64,000 bases of DNA from NCBI GenBank assembly GCA_964601515.1, contig CAZRNU010000001.1, forward strand, positions 1 through 64,000, given 5' to 3'. Positions 45,501-54,232 of the stretch are shown here, in pieces (positions within the stretch are counted from its first letter, which is position 1; each line of letters starts with the position of its first letter). Origin of the DNA: PWND01 sp964601515. Lineage in GTDB: Bacteria; Bacteroidota; Bacteroidia; Bacteroidales; UBA7960. The position numbers and the translations under genes were made by a program. The notes under the pieces were generated by a model, which worked only from the letters and a program-made list of their open reading frames with translations, had not been told where the DNA came from and did no database searches.

Positions 45501-47613
45501 TTTTAAGGGCTTCACACAAGATATTTAACTTGGAATAAACATCACCAACATCCTTACTGCCAAAGTCATGCATGTCAAGAATAGTCAAATCAGTATTATA
45601 TGATTCTGATTTAATAATTTGCAGTTCGGGAAGCTGTTCTATATTGTTGTTAATAACCCTTATTTCAACCTGAACTCTATTATCTTCAATGATTTGTCTT
45701 AATAACGAATAATACGACTCAGTATGTTGAGTTTCATAGTTGATAAAAACTATGCGAATACAGGCTTGTCTCCATCCCGGCGAAGCAGTTATGAATTTCA
45801 ATAATGTAATTCCGAAAGATATGTTTCTTCCTTTTCCATTCCACCATAAATCAATGGTTTTTTGCCTCCCAAAGCCAACTTCTTTATCGTACTTTAAAAA
45901 AACTTGGTTATAATCAAGTTTTTTTAGCTGGTATAATAAGTTTGTGAATTTTTCCGGACTTTTTGTATTCTTTGCCCAGCCCATCAAAATTGTGTTAGGT
46001 TCAAATCCGGAAAAACCGTAAACCCTGGCTATGTTGTCAATTCCATCGTAAATGTTCTGACATATATGTTTTCTGGTTATAATGTCTCTGGATCCATTTA
46101 GTTCTTCAGCCGTAATATCTTCACCTCGGCTCAAAATCATACTTTTTGAAGGGTCTTCAATTAGTTGGAAACTTGTAAATATACCAAGATGACCAACTAA
46201 AGTCTGTGCAAATTCTAATAGGTGTGGTCTTGAAGCTGTTCCTCCACTGAATACTATAATATTAGGCCTCCATCTACTGGCTTTTGTGTTAGAAAGCATA
46301 AGTTTACGCAGCCCGGTTTTTACCAGAGAAGTCCAAATCCCATTCCATGTATCGCCCGATTGAAGAATAAGCTCTTTTTTCTTTAAAAACAAAAATACGC
46401 CTAATAGTACAATAGATGCTCCGATCATCGCAAGCAGATCTAGTTGTATCATTACAATTATACAAGCAAAGGCCCCAATTATACTTACAATTCTTGGTAT
46501 CTTAAAACTTGGCCTAAAGTCGCTTCCTGCCCAGTTTTCAACTGTGTATGTAATATTTAAAAATCCATAAGTAATGATGAAAAATATAGTTACTATTCTC
46601 GCAATTAAGTTTAGTTCACCAATTAAAATTCCAATTTGAGCAATAAGATATGTAAAAATTAGTGCGTTACGGGGTTCGTTTGAAGCTCCGTACCCTTTTG
46701 CAAATATAGAGGGAGTAATTCTGTCTGATGAAATTGCTTGCAAAATTCTAGGTGCTCCCAAAATGCTTCCTAGTGCTGAGGAAAGAGTGGCTCCAAGAAT
46801 TCCGGCAACCACCAATTGTGGAATCCAAGCTATATCAAATAATGCGTAAGGGTTGTTTACTAATAGGTCTCTGTCAACAGTATAAGAAAAGAAGAAAGCA
46901 AGTCCGATATATACCAGTAAACCAAAAAGAATAGCGGAAATTGTTCCAAAAGGTATATCTTTTTTTGGATCTTTTAAATCTCCCGACATTGAGACTCCTG
47001 CTTCAAAGCCTGTAACTGCAGGAAAAAATATAGCAAACAAAACAATCCAAGACATTGCGCCCGGCATTGAATTTAACTGTGGAGCTGATGGAACGAAATC
47101 ATGCTTCCCTAAAAATACTGAAAGAAGAGATAACGCCATTATGGTCATTATCAGGTATTGTGTTTTTATTGCTAGAGAAGTGCTAATAAATGTCACAACC
47201 ATCACAGCAAAAAGGATAATTGACCCGGCAATTCTAATATTATTGATGGTTGCATCATATCCGAAATAAGTTAAAAAAGTTTCCGAAAACCCTATCAAAT
47301 ATAAACTAACACTAAATGACAAGCCTACAAATAGAGCTAAACCCAAAGTACCCCCGATAGGAAGCCCCAAACTTCTTGAAATCATAAAATAACTTCCGCC
47401 GGGGCCTACCTTTTTATCTGTTGCAATTGAAGCAACGCTAAGTCCGGTTGTTAATGAAATTATGTGAGCAACAAGTATAATTCCCAATGTAGAAATTAAT
47501 CCGGCTTGGCCAACTATCCATGGTAGGCGCAAATACATTATTACACCCAATATTGTTAATATTGAAGGAGTAAAAACACCACCAAAAGCATTGAATTTTT
47601 TACTCTTTGTCAA
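42556..47613 (-). CDS. Cation-chloride cotransporter (SLC12-like) fused to a C-terminal P-loop ATPase
   Basis: 1,685 residues. Residues 1-425 form an APC-fold transporter of about 12 helices very like eukaryotic NKCC/KCC proteins (G-V-I-M-Y-L-R-L-P-W-I-V-G-Q-A-G near 18, F-F-P-A-V-T-G near 196, G-A-T-L-S-S-A-L-G-S near 275). Residues about 440-780 match the SLC12 cytoplasmic domain (R-P-N-I-I-V-F-S-G-G near 448, D-L-W-W near 590). About 780-1340 is long alpha-helical. About 1370-1600 is an ATPase with Walker A G-K-R-S-S-G-K-S-S near 1392 and Walker B V-V-V-I-N-D-L near 1456. The last 70 residues look like a winged helix. The cotransporter part should move Na/K with Cl; the ATPase may regulate it. 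The gene is continuous, without frameshift, and overlaps the mscS start by 4 nt. Confidence 0.85.
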   Translation of the reverse strand: MTKSKKFNAFGGVFTPSILTILGVIMYLRLPWIVGQAGLISTLGIILVAHIISLTTGLSVASIATDKKVGPGGSYFMISRSLGLPIGGTLGLALFVGLSFSVSLYLIGFSETFLTYFGYDATINNIRIAGSIILFAVMVVTFISTSLAIKTQYLIMTIMALSLLSVFLGKHDFVPSAPQLNSMPGAMSWIVLFAIFFPAVTGFEAGVSMSGDLKDPKKDIPFGTISAILFGLLVYIGLAFFFSYTVDRDLLVNNPYALFDIAWIPQLVVAGILGATLSSALGSILGAPRILQAISSDRITPSIFAKGYGASNEPRNALIFTYLIAQIGILIGELNLIARIVTIFFIITYGFLNITYTVENWAGSDFRPSFKIPRIVSIIGAFACIIVMIQLDLLAMIGASIVLLGVFLFLKKKELILQSGDTWNGIWTSLVKTGLRKLMLSNTKASRWRPNIIVFSGGTASRPHLLEFAQTLVGHLGIFTSFQLIEDPSKSMILSRGEDITAEELNGSRDIITRKHICQNIYDGIDNIARVYGFSGFEPNTILMGWAKNTKSPEKFTNLLYQLKKLDYNQVFLKYDKEVGFGRQKTIDLWWNGKGRNISFGITLLKFITASPGWRQACIRIVFINYETQHTESYYSLLRQIIEDNRVQVEIRVINNNIEQLPELQIIKSESYNTDLTILDMHDFGSKDVGDVYSKLNILCEALKTCVIIKASNSFDEVSISHHLSATQDEIAAGKIPEGYPESLIGRIKIPSREIISNQIFNITKLTDQISNKYIQDGYFNIQKLYIQFSKELNNVIQKTLSSLERDIHIQDVEDKNKAFLNSLNDFAFHSKKQFLKYSDDIIEKEKVFLNKSIQEYINELNKITTGLPNSIIVKLDNKKRKKVRFYNTARYLLYYNRLTFLQKLQETYIQHSFSTFSHLRKIYNNVHELIGKLRNEEESSASSILQMERQKIKFSLEEFEEKSKRFYQIASHELFDELLKDIDNLSFIIEGQKSSFFSRKYKKAFKHEPKLRAKIDSFPESWRKGLKTSINKGYLDYLFLSLNSRIASKILKYNNELDNYIDYTILNNISTLREQAQKFINSKPSKNKEFPYIEYSQIKTPTIETYYQNLYNEIFNAIKELPESMEISGLNIAEPKDLQKLNESETYVLGIRKTVEFYISNEFIDFVKTKSRSASENLSEAVANLKDVIRLANFNIQANKETIIEEDNATKINLKGVLEEYIKTLEAEEQKILFIIKGLESNLNIGLKKSFEPLSSSVIIQTSRSLKKKIQEAESKKRSKRIRNLIDRINNIGQKQLVKLLYTRSEGILWTEKLEDEAPASINNYEKIHSLISSLSPSKEVMKTLPFYYTNLFSGFSGIGEDFWVGMKEEIKTGEDGINRFFKGSSGIILITGKRSSGKSSLSKLLARRHFKNENSAFLRAPKEPTCDPELFISELAKAFETDEKYLIETLKEGGKKVVVINDLGLWWERKPGGDAVIRYIELLINKVGKNVLFMVNVNSYAYKIIEQQTSLSAYSLCNIECHPFDSKQLKETIMLRHRASGLKFTVGNKEERQFTEWDYAKLFNKLFNLSYGNPGAAIQGWLSCIEKVNGKTIYMHYPKNADLLVIDNLNQDQKFILLQLLLQRRFSFTNIASILQTNEDIIFENWNSLIRWGVIFEKFNGIYSINPVIEHHIIEKFQNMKLL

Positions 47614-47762
47614 AACTATTTATTTTATAATTCAATAAAATGTTAGATAATCATATTATAATATCTACCCAAAGGTAAAAAAAAGAATAAAGAGTATTGA
47701 TATTAAACCTAATCATTGTAATATTTTTTAACTTTTTCTTTTTTGATTAAGTAGTATAAACA

Positions 47763-48995
47763 ATGGGTATTGAAATTACTTTAGCAGTTGTATTTGTCGG
47801 GTTTCTCATATTTGCTGCTTATTTATTTGCGGAATTCTTTCGCAGTAAAAACATTCCCGATGTTTTACTTCTAATAATTATAGGTCTTGTTGTTGGTCCT
47901 TTAACAGGGCTTTTAAATCAGTCAATGTTTGGGCACATAGGGAGTGTTTTTTCAAATATTACTCTTGTCATTATTCTTTTTGAGGGGGGAACTAATTTAA
48001 AAGCAGAAATAATTAAACAAGCACTAAGAGGTACAGCAAAAATTACACTGATTAATTTTTTAACAAGCACATTTCTTACAGGGTTTATTACTTATTATTT
48101 TTTCGACTTCGATCCTATTTTGTCATTTATGCTTGGTGCATTTTTGGGTGGAACAGCATCAGCTATAGTAATTCCCATGGTTGGACAGTTAAAAATGGAA
48201 CACAACAGCAAAACAATCCTTATTCTGGAATCTGCGGTTACTGACGTTTTATGTGTAGTAGTGGGGCTTGCCTTTTTTGAGGCATTTAAATTGGGTGAGG
48301 TTAGAGTAGCCTCATTGTTTGGAAGCCTCGTATCAGGGTTTTTATTGTCTATTATTGTCGGATTTTTAGGTGGATTAGTTTGGTCTTTTTTGCTCAATAA
48401 AGTTAGAACAATCAACAACTCAATTTTTACAACGCCGGCATTCGTTTTTATTTTGTTTGGAATATCTGAACTTCTTGGGTTCAATGGCGTAATTACTTCA
48501 TTAATGTTTGGAATTACACTTGCAAACATAGAGTTGCTTCCTTTAAATCTGATACAGAAATATACCAGATTTACCCCTAATACTCTTAATGAAACTGAAA
48601 AGGTTTTCTTTTCTGAAGTAGTTTTTCTGTTGAAAACTTTCTTCTTTGTTTATATAGGAATATCAATGGTCTTAACTGATTATTTTTCTATGTCGATGGG
48701 AGTGCTGCTAACCTGTGTATATTATTTCATTAGAGTTTTTATAGTGAAAGTGTCTGTTAGCAATAGAATTCCAAAACCTGACAGAATAATTATGGCTATG
48801 ATGGTTCCAAAAGGTTTGGCTGCTGCTGTATTAGCATCTCTGCCATATCAGGCAGGGATTGAAGGGGGCGAATTAATTCAGAATATTACTTATTCTACAG
48901 TGCTATTTTCAATTGTTGCAAACTCCCTGCTTATATTTGCCAACTCGCGTGTGCCGGCAGTAGGAGGTGTTTATGGATTATTTTTTAAATCATAA
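47763..48995 (+). CDS. Cation:proton antiporter, CPA family
   Basis: 410 residues, nearly all transmembrane (about 12 helices), with the CPA-type features G-L-V-V-G-P near residue 40, an F-E-G-G near 75, G-T-A-S-A near 135 and a core Asp in A-V-T-D-V near 158. It probably exchanges Na or K for protons at the inner membrane. No RCK/TrkA-N domain follows, so it is not a full KefB/C. It is divergent from the cotransporter gene (150-bp gap) and precedes the nitroreductase gene without space. Together with MscS and the cotransporter it makes an ion-homeostasis neighbourhood. Confidence 0.85.
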   Translation: MGIEITLAVVFVGFLIFAAYLFAEFFRSKNIPDVLLLIIIGLVVGPLTGLLNQSMFGHIGSVFSNITLVIILFEGGTNLKAEIIKQALRGTAKITLINFLTSTFLTGFITYYFFDFDPILSFMLGAFLGGTASAIVIPMVGQLKMEHNSKTILILESAVTDVLCVVVGLAFFEAFKLGEVRVASLFGSLVSGFLLSIIVGFLGGLVWSFLLNKVRTINNSIFTTPAFVFILFGISELLGFNGVITSLMFGITLANIELLPLNLIQKYTRFTPNTLNETEKVFFSEVVFLLKTFFFVYIGISMVLTDYFSMSMGVLLTCVYYFIRVFIVKVSVSNRIPKPDRIIMAMMVPKGLAAAVLASLPYQAGIEGGELIQNITYSTVLFSIVANSLLIFANSRVPAVGGVYGLFFKS

Positions 48996-48996
48996 T

Positions 48997-49536
48997 ATGA
49001 AATTTTTCGATTTAGCCCAGCTTAGGCAAAGTACACGAAGATATTCTTCAATGCCCGTTGAACGAGAAAAAATTGATAGAATTATTGAAAGTTGCAGAAT
49101 AGCTCCGTCGGCCTGTAATTCTCAGCCTTGGAAGTTTATTGTAATTGATAATCCTGATCTGAAGAAACAAATATCAGACTCTTCTTATGGTTCAGTTTTA
49201 AGATTTAATAGGTTTGCTAAAGAATGCCCTGTAATGGTAGCTCTAATTATTGAACCTCCAAAGTTCTTGGCAAAGATAGGTGGAGCAATAAAAGACAAGG
49301 ATTTTTATTTTATGGATATTGGAATTGTTGCCTCTTATTTCTGTCTTCAGGCTGCCGAACTTGGGCTTGGAACATGTATGCTTGGTTGGTTTGACGAACC
49401 TAAGGTGAAAAAGACTTTAGGAATTCCGGCAGGGAAAAGAGTTGCTCTCTTATTTACTGTTGGGTATGAAGCAGGAAAGCAAAGAACTAAAATCAGAAAA
49501 AACATTAAAGATATACTGTCTTATAATAAGTATTAA
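48997..49536 (+). CDS. Nitroreductase-family flavoprotein
   Basis: 179 residues from ATG 48997 (M-K-F-F-D-L-A-x-L-R-Q-S-T-R-R-Y, the usual start of the family). An ATG at 48973, preceded by AGGAGG at 48962-48967, would add eight residues and overlap the antiporter gene; it cannot be excluded. FMN-binding elements: R-Q-S-T-R-R-Y, A-P-S-A-C-N-S-Q-P-W-K-F near 40 and G-L-G-T-C-M-L-G-W near 125. It would reduce nitro compounds, quinones or similar with NAD(P)H. Translational coupling to the antiporter gene is likely. Confidence 0.88.
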   Translation: MKFFDLAQLRQSTRRYSSMPVEREKIDRIIESCRIAPSACNSQPWKFIVIDNPDLKKQISDSSYGSVLRFNRFAKECPVMVALIIEPPKFLAKIGGAIKDKDFYFMDIGIVASYFCLQAAELGLGTCMLGWFDEPKVKKTLGIPAGKRVALLFTVGYEAGKQRTKIRKNIKDILSYNKY

Positions 49537-49720
49537 GATTTTGCTTTATTTTGCACTGATTTCTATTGTATTACGTAAAAATAATTGATACATCAGTTTT
49601 TTACATCATTTTTGTGTCATTTAAAATTGTTGTTAATTTAACGAGCATGATTCGTTAATCACAAATACGGATGAAAATCATCATGCGAATTCCATCCGAC
49701 ACATAAAAAATTATTTACGG

Positions 49721-51760
49721 ATGAAAAAGCTATTATTAACACTAACTGCATTGGTTATTATGTTATCAGGATGTGATGAAAAAGTTGTTCAAGACAAAAT
49801 GGGCGTTGTCCCACAGGCTGTAATCGACGAAACTATAAATGAATTAGTTGCTGCGAATGGCGAGGAGTCTAAAGAATTAATTTTTAAAGGAGTATCTCAG
49901 GTTGCTGCACTATGGAAAAACTCAGACGGCAGCTCAGACGATTTTAAAGGTTTTTGTATTTCTAATTTTGCAGGTAAGAATGAAGATAAGCAAATACTAT
50001 TTGAAAAACTTTCAACAAGTTTTGAGTCTATTTGGGGGTTCTCAAACAGAATGAGTCTTGAACTTATGAAGCCGCTACATCTAGATCAGGGGCCTGTATT
50101 GCCGATTGATATGATGTTTGGCAGCTATTCTCCATTAGCTCATTTTTATGACGATTTCTTTAGCAATAAAATTGCATTTCTAACTGTTCTAAATTTTCCT
50201 TTTTATTCTCTCGACGAGAAAGCTGCTTTATCCGGCAATTGGGATAGGCTGGATTGGGCTTATGCTAGAATGGGAGATATTTTCACATCAAGAGTTCCTG
50301 GAGAAATTAATCAGGAAGCATCTCGTATAGCAACTGAATCTGATGCATATATTTCAGAATATAATATTGTTATGGGAAATCTTATAAATGATGAGGGCGA
50401 AAAGCTTTTCCCGGATAATATGAACTTGATTACACATTGGGGTTTGCGCGACCAACTTAAAGCTAATTATGGAACTGAAGATGGATTAAAAAAGCAATTG
50501 ATGATATATCAGGTTATGCAAAGAATAATATCGCAGGAAATCCCGGAAATGGTTATTAATAATCAGGAAGTTCATTGGAATCCTTATAGCAATGTTGTTT
50601 ATAAGAATGGCACTGTAATCTCTTCAACTCCTGAACCAAATACACGTTATAAACATCTTTTAAATAACTTCAAAATTAGCAAAGAAGCTGATGCTTATTC
50701 TCCAAGTTATCCAACAGCTATTCATAGAGCTTACGACCAGAACCTTGAACTTACCAGAGAAGAAGTTGAGGCATTATTTGTTAACCTTGTCAGCTCTCCT
50801 TTGTTGAAAGAAGTTGGGCAGTTAATTAAAAGCAGATTAGGTCGCGATTTGCAGCCATTTGATATTTGGTACGATGGATTTAAGGCTCGCAGCGGTATTT
50901 CTGAAGAGAAACTTAATGATATTACCAGAGCCAAATATCCAAATGCTGAGGCTTTTGAAAAAGATATCCCAAGAATACTTATTAAACTGGGCTATTCTAA
51001 AGATAGAGCCAATTATATTGCTTCAAAAATTACTGTTGAAGGTTCCAGAGGCGCAGGACATGCCTGGGGCGCTCAAATGAAATCTCAATTGTCGCATCTC
51101 AGAACCAGAATAGTTGAAGGCGGCTTAAACTATAATGGCTACAATATTGCAATGCACGAACTAGGCCATAATGTTGAACAAACAATAAGCCTATACGATG
51201 TAGATTATTATATGCTTAAAGGAGTTCCTAATACGGCATTTACTGAGGCATTGGCATTTATTTTTCAGGTAAGAGATCTTGATATTTTGGGAATGCAAAG
51301 TCAAAACCCGGATCTTGAACACCTTCAGGCACTTGATGTATTTTGGGGTAGTTATGAGATAATGGGCGTTTCGCTTGTTGATATGTATGTTTGGCAGTGG
51401 ATGTATGAGAATCCTAATGCTACTGAAAAAGAATTGAAAGAACAAACAATTAAGATAGCTATTCAGGTTTGGAATGATTATTACGCACCTGTTTTTGGCG
51501 TCAATGATTCTCCAATTCTAGCAATATATTCTCATATGATAAGCTATCCTCTTTATTTGGCAGCATATCCACTTGGTCATCTTATTGAGTTTCAACTCGA
51601 AGGTCAGATGAAAGGAAAAAATGTTGCAAATGAAATTGATAGGGCTTTTACAACCGGAAAAATAATACCTCAGGAATGGATGAAGGTAGCAGTTGGCGAA
51701 CCAATATCAAACCAACCAATGTTTGATGCTATTGAAAAGGCATTAAAACACATCAAATAA
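49721..51760 (+). CDS. Zinc metallopeptidase lipoprotein, M3-like gluzincin
   Basis: 679 residues with a lipoprotein signal (Cys18 in L-S-G-C-D-E-K). The zinc motif H479-E-L-G-H483 is followed by Glu509 in F-T-E-A-L, a spacing close to that of thimet oligopeptidase-type (M3) enzymes. The rest is largely alpha-helical, as in that fold. It would cleave peptides in the periplasm or at the cell surface. The downstream gap contains the GAGACGCC palindromes, one of which can end transcription. The exact peptidase family is uncertain; dipeptidyl-peptidase III is less likely because its motif is HExxxH. Confidence 0.7.
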   Translation: MKKLLLTLTALVIMLSGCDEKVVQDKMGVVPQAVIDETINELVAANGEESKELIFKGVSQVAALWKNSDGSSDDFKGFCISNFAGKNEDKQILFEKLSTSFESIWGFSNRMSLELMKPLHLDQGPVLPIDMMFGSYSPLAHFYDDFFSNKIAFLTVLNFPFYSLDEKAALSGNWDRLDWAYARMGDIFTSRVPGEINQEASRIATESDAYISEYNIVMGNLINDEGEKLFPDNMNLITHWGLRDQLKANYGTEDGLKKQLMIYQVMQRIISQEIPEMVINNQEVHWNPYSNVVYKNGTVISSTPEPNTRYKHLLNNFKISKEADAYSPSYPTAIHRAYDQNLELTREEVEALFVNLVSSPLLKEVGQLIKSRLGRDLQPFDIWYDGFKARSGISEEKLNDITRAKYPNAEAFEKDIPRILIKLGYSKDRANYIASKITVEGSRGAGHAWGAQMKSQLSHLRTRIVEGGLNYNGYNIAMHELGHNVEQTISLYDVDYYMLKGVPNTAFTEALAFIFQVRDLDILGMQSQNPDLEHLQALDVFWGSYEIMGVSLVDMYVWQWMYENPNATEKELKEQTIKIAIQVWNDYYAPVFGVNDSPILAIYSHMISYPLYLAAYPLGHLIEFQLEGQMKGKNVANEIDRAFTTGKIIPQEWMKVAVGEPISNQPMFDAIEKALKHIK

Positions 51761-51765
51761 TATAA

Positions 51766-51882
51766 CTGTAGAGACGCCATGCTGGCGTCTCTACAGTTTA
51801 TTATCACATGGGAGACGCTAACATGTTATCTCCCTGGGTTTTTAAAAAATAAGAGACGCCAGCATGACGTCTCTTATTTTTT
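51766..51882. repeat. Cluster of GAGACGCC palindromes (block B), also a likely terminator
   Basis: Three inverted repeats of the family seen at 32539. The first is a 13-bp stem CTGTAGAGACGCC with a 5-nt loop (51766-51796). The second is an imperfect GGGAGACGCTAACATGTTATCTCCC-type hairpin (about 51810-51834). The third is a 15-bp stem (51844-51858 with 51868-51882) with outer A and T tracts. The third has the form of a two-way terminator between the convergent peptidase and purN genes. Confidence 0.88.
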
Positions 51883-51907
51883 ATATTTACCAAATCCAAG
51901 AAATATT

Positions 51908-52486
51908 CTACATCAACCCTTCAACCACCCTTGGGTAATTTAGTAATTCTAGTTTTCTAACTTTTTTCTCTAAAGATTCCGGAGTGTCTTCAGCAAATAT
52001 TTTACATGCTGCCTGAAAAATAACTCTTCCTTGGTCATATTCTTCATTCACATAATGTATGCTTATTCCACTTTTTGAATCTCCTGACTCCATCACAGCT
52101 TTGTGAACATTCATCCCGTACATTCCTTTACCACCGTATTTTGGCAAAAGTGCAGGATGAATGTTTACTATCTTTTTTGAATATGCTTTGATAAAATATG
52201 GAGGTATTAGGGATAAATATCCTGCTAAAACAACGAAAGTAATGCCATGTTCTTTGAAAACCCCAAGTACATATTCTTCGTCTTTCCATTTGTTTTTATC
52301 AATTACAATGTTTGGTATTTGCGCAATTTCAGCCCTTTTTAGAGCATATGCGAATGGATTATCACTAACAACCAAAGCAATAGTTATATCATAATGAATT
52401 CTGAAATAATTTATAAAGTTTTGAACATTAGTTCCATTGCCCGATGCAAGCAGAGCTATTCTGTTTTTGGGATTGTAAGTGGTCAT
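51908..52486 (-). CDS. purN: Phosphoribosylglycinamide formyltransferase
   Basis: 192 residues from ATG 52486; the frame allows 12 more residues upstream to 52522, but 52486 fits the family N-terminus (K-N-R-I-A-L-L-A-S-G-N-G-T-N). Catalytic residues: the N-I-H-P-A-L-L-P block near 108 with Asn and His, and the Asp of E-Y-D-Q-G-R-V near 148. It adds the first formyl group in purine synthesis from 10-formyl-tetrahydrofolate. It is divergent from acpP. Confidence 0.92.
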   Translation of the reverse strand: MTTYNPKNRIALLASGNGTNVQNFINYFRIHYDITIALVVSDNPFAYALKRAEIAQIPNIVIDKNKWKDEEYVLGVFKEHGITFVVLAGYLSLIPPYFIKAYSKKIVNIHPALLPKYGGKGMYGMNVHKAVMESGDSKSGISIHYVNEEYDQGRVIFQAACKIFAEDTPESLEKKVRKLELLNYPRVVEGLM

Positions 52487-52655
52487 GTCAATTTTGTTAG
52501 GGTTGTCAAATTTGATAGTCAAAAGACAAATATAGTTAAAATCAGTGATTGTTTTTTATTGTAAAATAAAAAGTTTGAACTAATAAATTAGTTAGATATA
52601 ATTTACAGTATAACAAATTCTTACGTATTAAAAATCAAAATTGAACTTAAAAAAG

Positions 52656-52687
52656 TTGTTTGTGTAGTAATTAATATTTTATCTTTG
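52656..52687 (+). promoter_or_regulatory. Bacteroidota-type promoter for acpP-fabF-rnc
   Basis: TATCTTTG (52680-52687) fits TAnnTTTG exactly. TTG at 52656-52658 lies 21 nt upstream of it (a TTTG at 52659-52662 is 17 nt away). The start would be near 52693, leaving a leader of about 25 nt with an AAGGAG ribosome-binding site before ATG 52720. Confidence 0.7.
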
Positions 52688-52719
52688 CACACTGTAAAAC
52701 AAAAAAAAGGAGAAATACT

Positions 52720-52956
52720 ATGTCTGACATTACATCAAGAGTTAAAGCTATTATCGTTGATAAGCTTGGCGTAGACGAAAAAGAAGTAACCCCAGAAGCT
52801 AGCTTCACAAATGATTTAGGGGCAGATTCACTAGATACAGTGGAGCTGATTATGGAATTTGAAAAGGAATTTAACATTGCTATTCCTGACGACCAAGCAG
52901 AAAAGATTAACACCGTTGGTGATGCTATATCTTACATTCAAAACAACAACAAGTAA
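52720..52956 (+). CDS. acpP: Acyl carrier protein
   Basis: 78 residues, the normal ACP size. The phosphopantetheine site is the Ser of [10 protein letters not shown] near residue 38. It carries growing acyl chains in fatty acid synthesis. It is the first gene of the acpP-fabF-rnc operon, with an AAGGAG ribosome-binding site and a clear promoter; fabF follows after 17 nt. Confidence 0.96.
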   Translation: MSDITSRVKAIIVDKLGVDEKEVTPEASFTNDLGADSLDTVELIMEFEKEFNIAIPDDQAEKINTVGDAISYIQNNNK

Positions 52957-52973
52957 AACTTAAGTAGCTTTAC

Positions 52974-54227
52974 ATGAACTTTAGAAGAGTAGTCGTAACA
53001 GGATTAGGCGCTCTTACCCCAATAGGCAATACCGTTCCTGAGTATTGGAACGGATTGCTTAATGGTGTTAGTGGAGCCGGCCCGATCACAAGGTTTGATG
53101 CGTCAAAATTTAAAACCCGAATAGCTTGTGAAGTAAAAAATTACAATTGGGAAAATTATTTTGACCGTAAAGACGTTCGTAAGTACGACCGTTTCACTCA
53201 GTATGCCATGATAGTAGCCGACGAGGCCATTGCCGATGCAAAATTAGATGTAAGCAAATTGGACTTGGATCGTGCCGGTGTTATTTGGGGTAGTGGAATT
53301 GGCGGTTTGGAAACTTTATTGCAAGAAGTAACTGACTTTATTAAAGGTGACAGCATCCCAAGATTTAGTCCTTTCTTTATACCAAAAATGATTGCAGATA
53401 TTCCTGCCGGTCATATTTCTATTAAGTATGGCTTTAGAGGGCCAAACTTTACAACAACTTCTGCTTGTGCATCCGCAGCAAATGCTCTAATAGATGCGTT
53501 GAATTTTATCAGACTTAATAAAGCTGATATTTTTGTTACCGGTGGTTCTGAAGCTGCCGTTGTTGAACCTGGTATAGGTGGCTTTAGTGCAATGAAAGCT
53601 GTTTCTGAGAGAAATGATGACCCAAAAACTGCCTCTCGACCATTTGATAAAGACCGTGATGGCTTTGTTCTTGGAGAAGGTGGTGGCGCAATTATTTTTG
53701 AAGAATTAGAACACGCTAAGAAACGTGGTGCAAAAATTTATTGTGAAGTTGCCGGTGGTGGTTTGTCTGCTGATGCAAGTCATATGACTGCCCCTCATCC
53801 GGAAGGACTTGGAGCAAGAAATGTTATGAAATATGCACTGGAAGATGGCGGTTTAAAAACTACTGATGTTGATCATATAAATACACATGGAACCTCAACT
53901 CCTGTGGGAGACATCGCAGAGCCAAAAGCAATTGTTAGCCTATTTGGCGAACATGCATACAAGATTGCAATAAATTCTACTAAATCAATGACCGGTCACT
54001 TACTTGGTGCTGCAGGTGTTGTTGAAGCTATTGCTGCAATTCTTGCAACTGTTAATGATATTGTTCCACCAACAATAAATCACTTTACCGACGATCCGGA
54101 GATTGATAGTAAACTTAACTTTACATACAATAAAGCGGTTAAAAGAACTATTAATGTTGCGCTTAGCAATACCTTCGGTTTTGGTGGCCATAATGCATGT
54201 TTGGCATTTAAAAAGTATGTTGAATAG
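52974..54227 (+). CDS. fabF: 3-oxoacyl-ACP synthase II
   Basis: 417 residues, full length for FabF. The catalytic triad is visible: Cys in T-T-S-A-C-A-S-A near residue 165, His in N-T-H-G-T-S-T-P near 306, and His in S-M-T-G-H-L-L-G-A near 343. It condenses malonyl-ACP with acyl-ACP. The acpP-fabF-rnc order is common in Bacteroidota. Confidence 0.96.
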   Translation: MNFRRVVVTGLGALTPIGNTVPEYWNGLLNGVSGAGPITRFDASKFKTRIACEVKNYNWENYFDRKDVRKYDRFTQYAMIVADEAIADAKLDVSKLDLDRAGVIWGSGIGGLETLLQEVTDFIKGDSIPRFSPFFIPKMIADIPAGHISIKYGFRGPNFTTTSACASAANALIDALNFIRLNKADIFVTGGSEAAVVEPGIGGFSAMKAVSERNDDPKTASRPFDKDRDGFVLGEGGGAIIFEELEHAKKRGAKIYCEVAGGGLSADASHMTAPHPEGLGARNVMKYALEDGGLKTTDVDHINTHGTSTPVGDIAEPKAIVSLFGEHAYKIAINSTKSMTGHLLGAAGVVEAIAAILATVNDIVPPTINHFTDDPEIDSKLNFTYNKAVKRTINVALSNTFGFGGHNACLAFKKYVE

Positions 54228-54232
54228 ACTTT

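Noticed and set aside
42556..47613. Simple amino-acid permease
   Set aside because: The transporter motifs and the cytoplasmic domain match cation-chloride cotransporters, and the length and ATPase domain do not fit an amino-acid permease.
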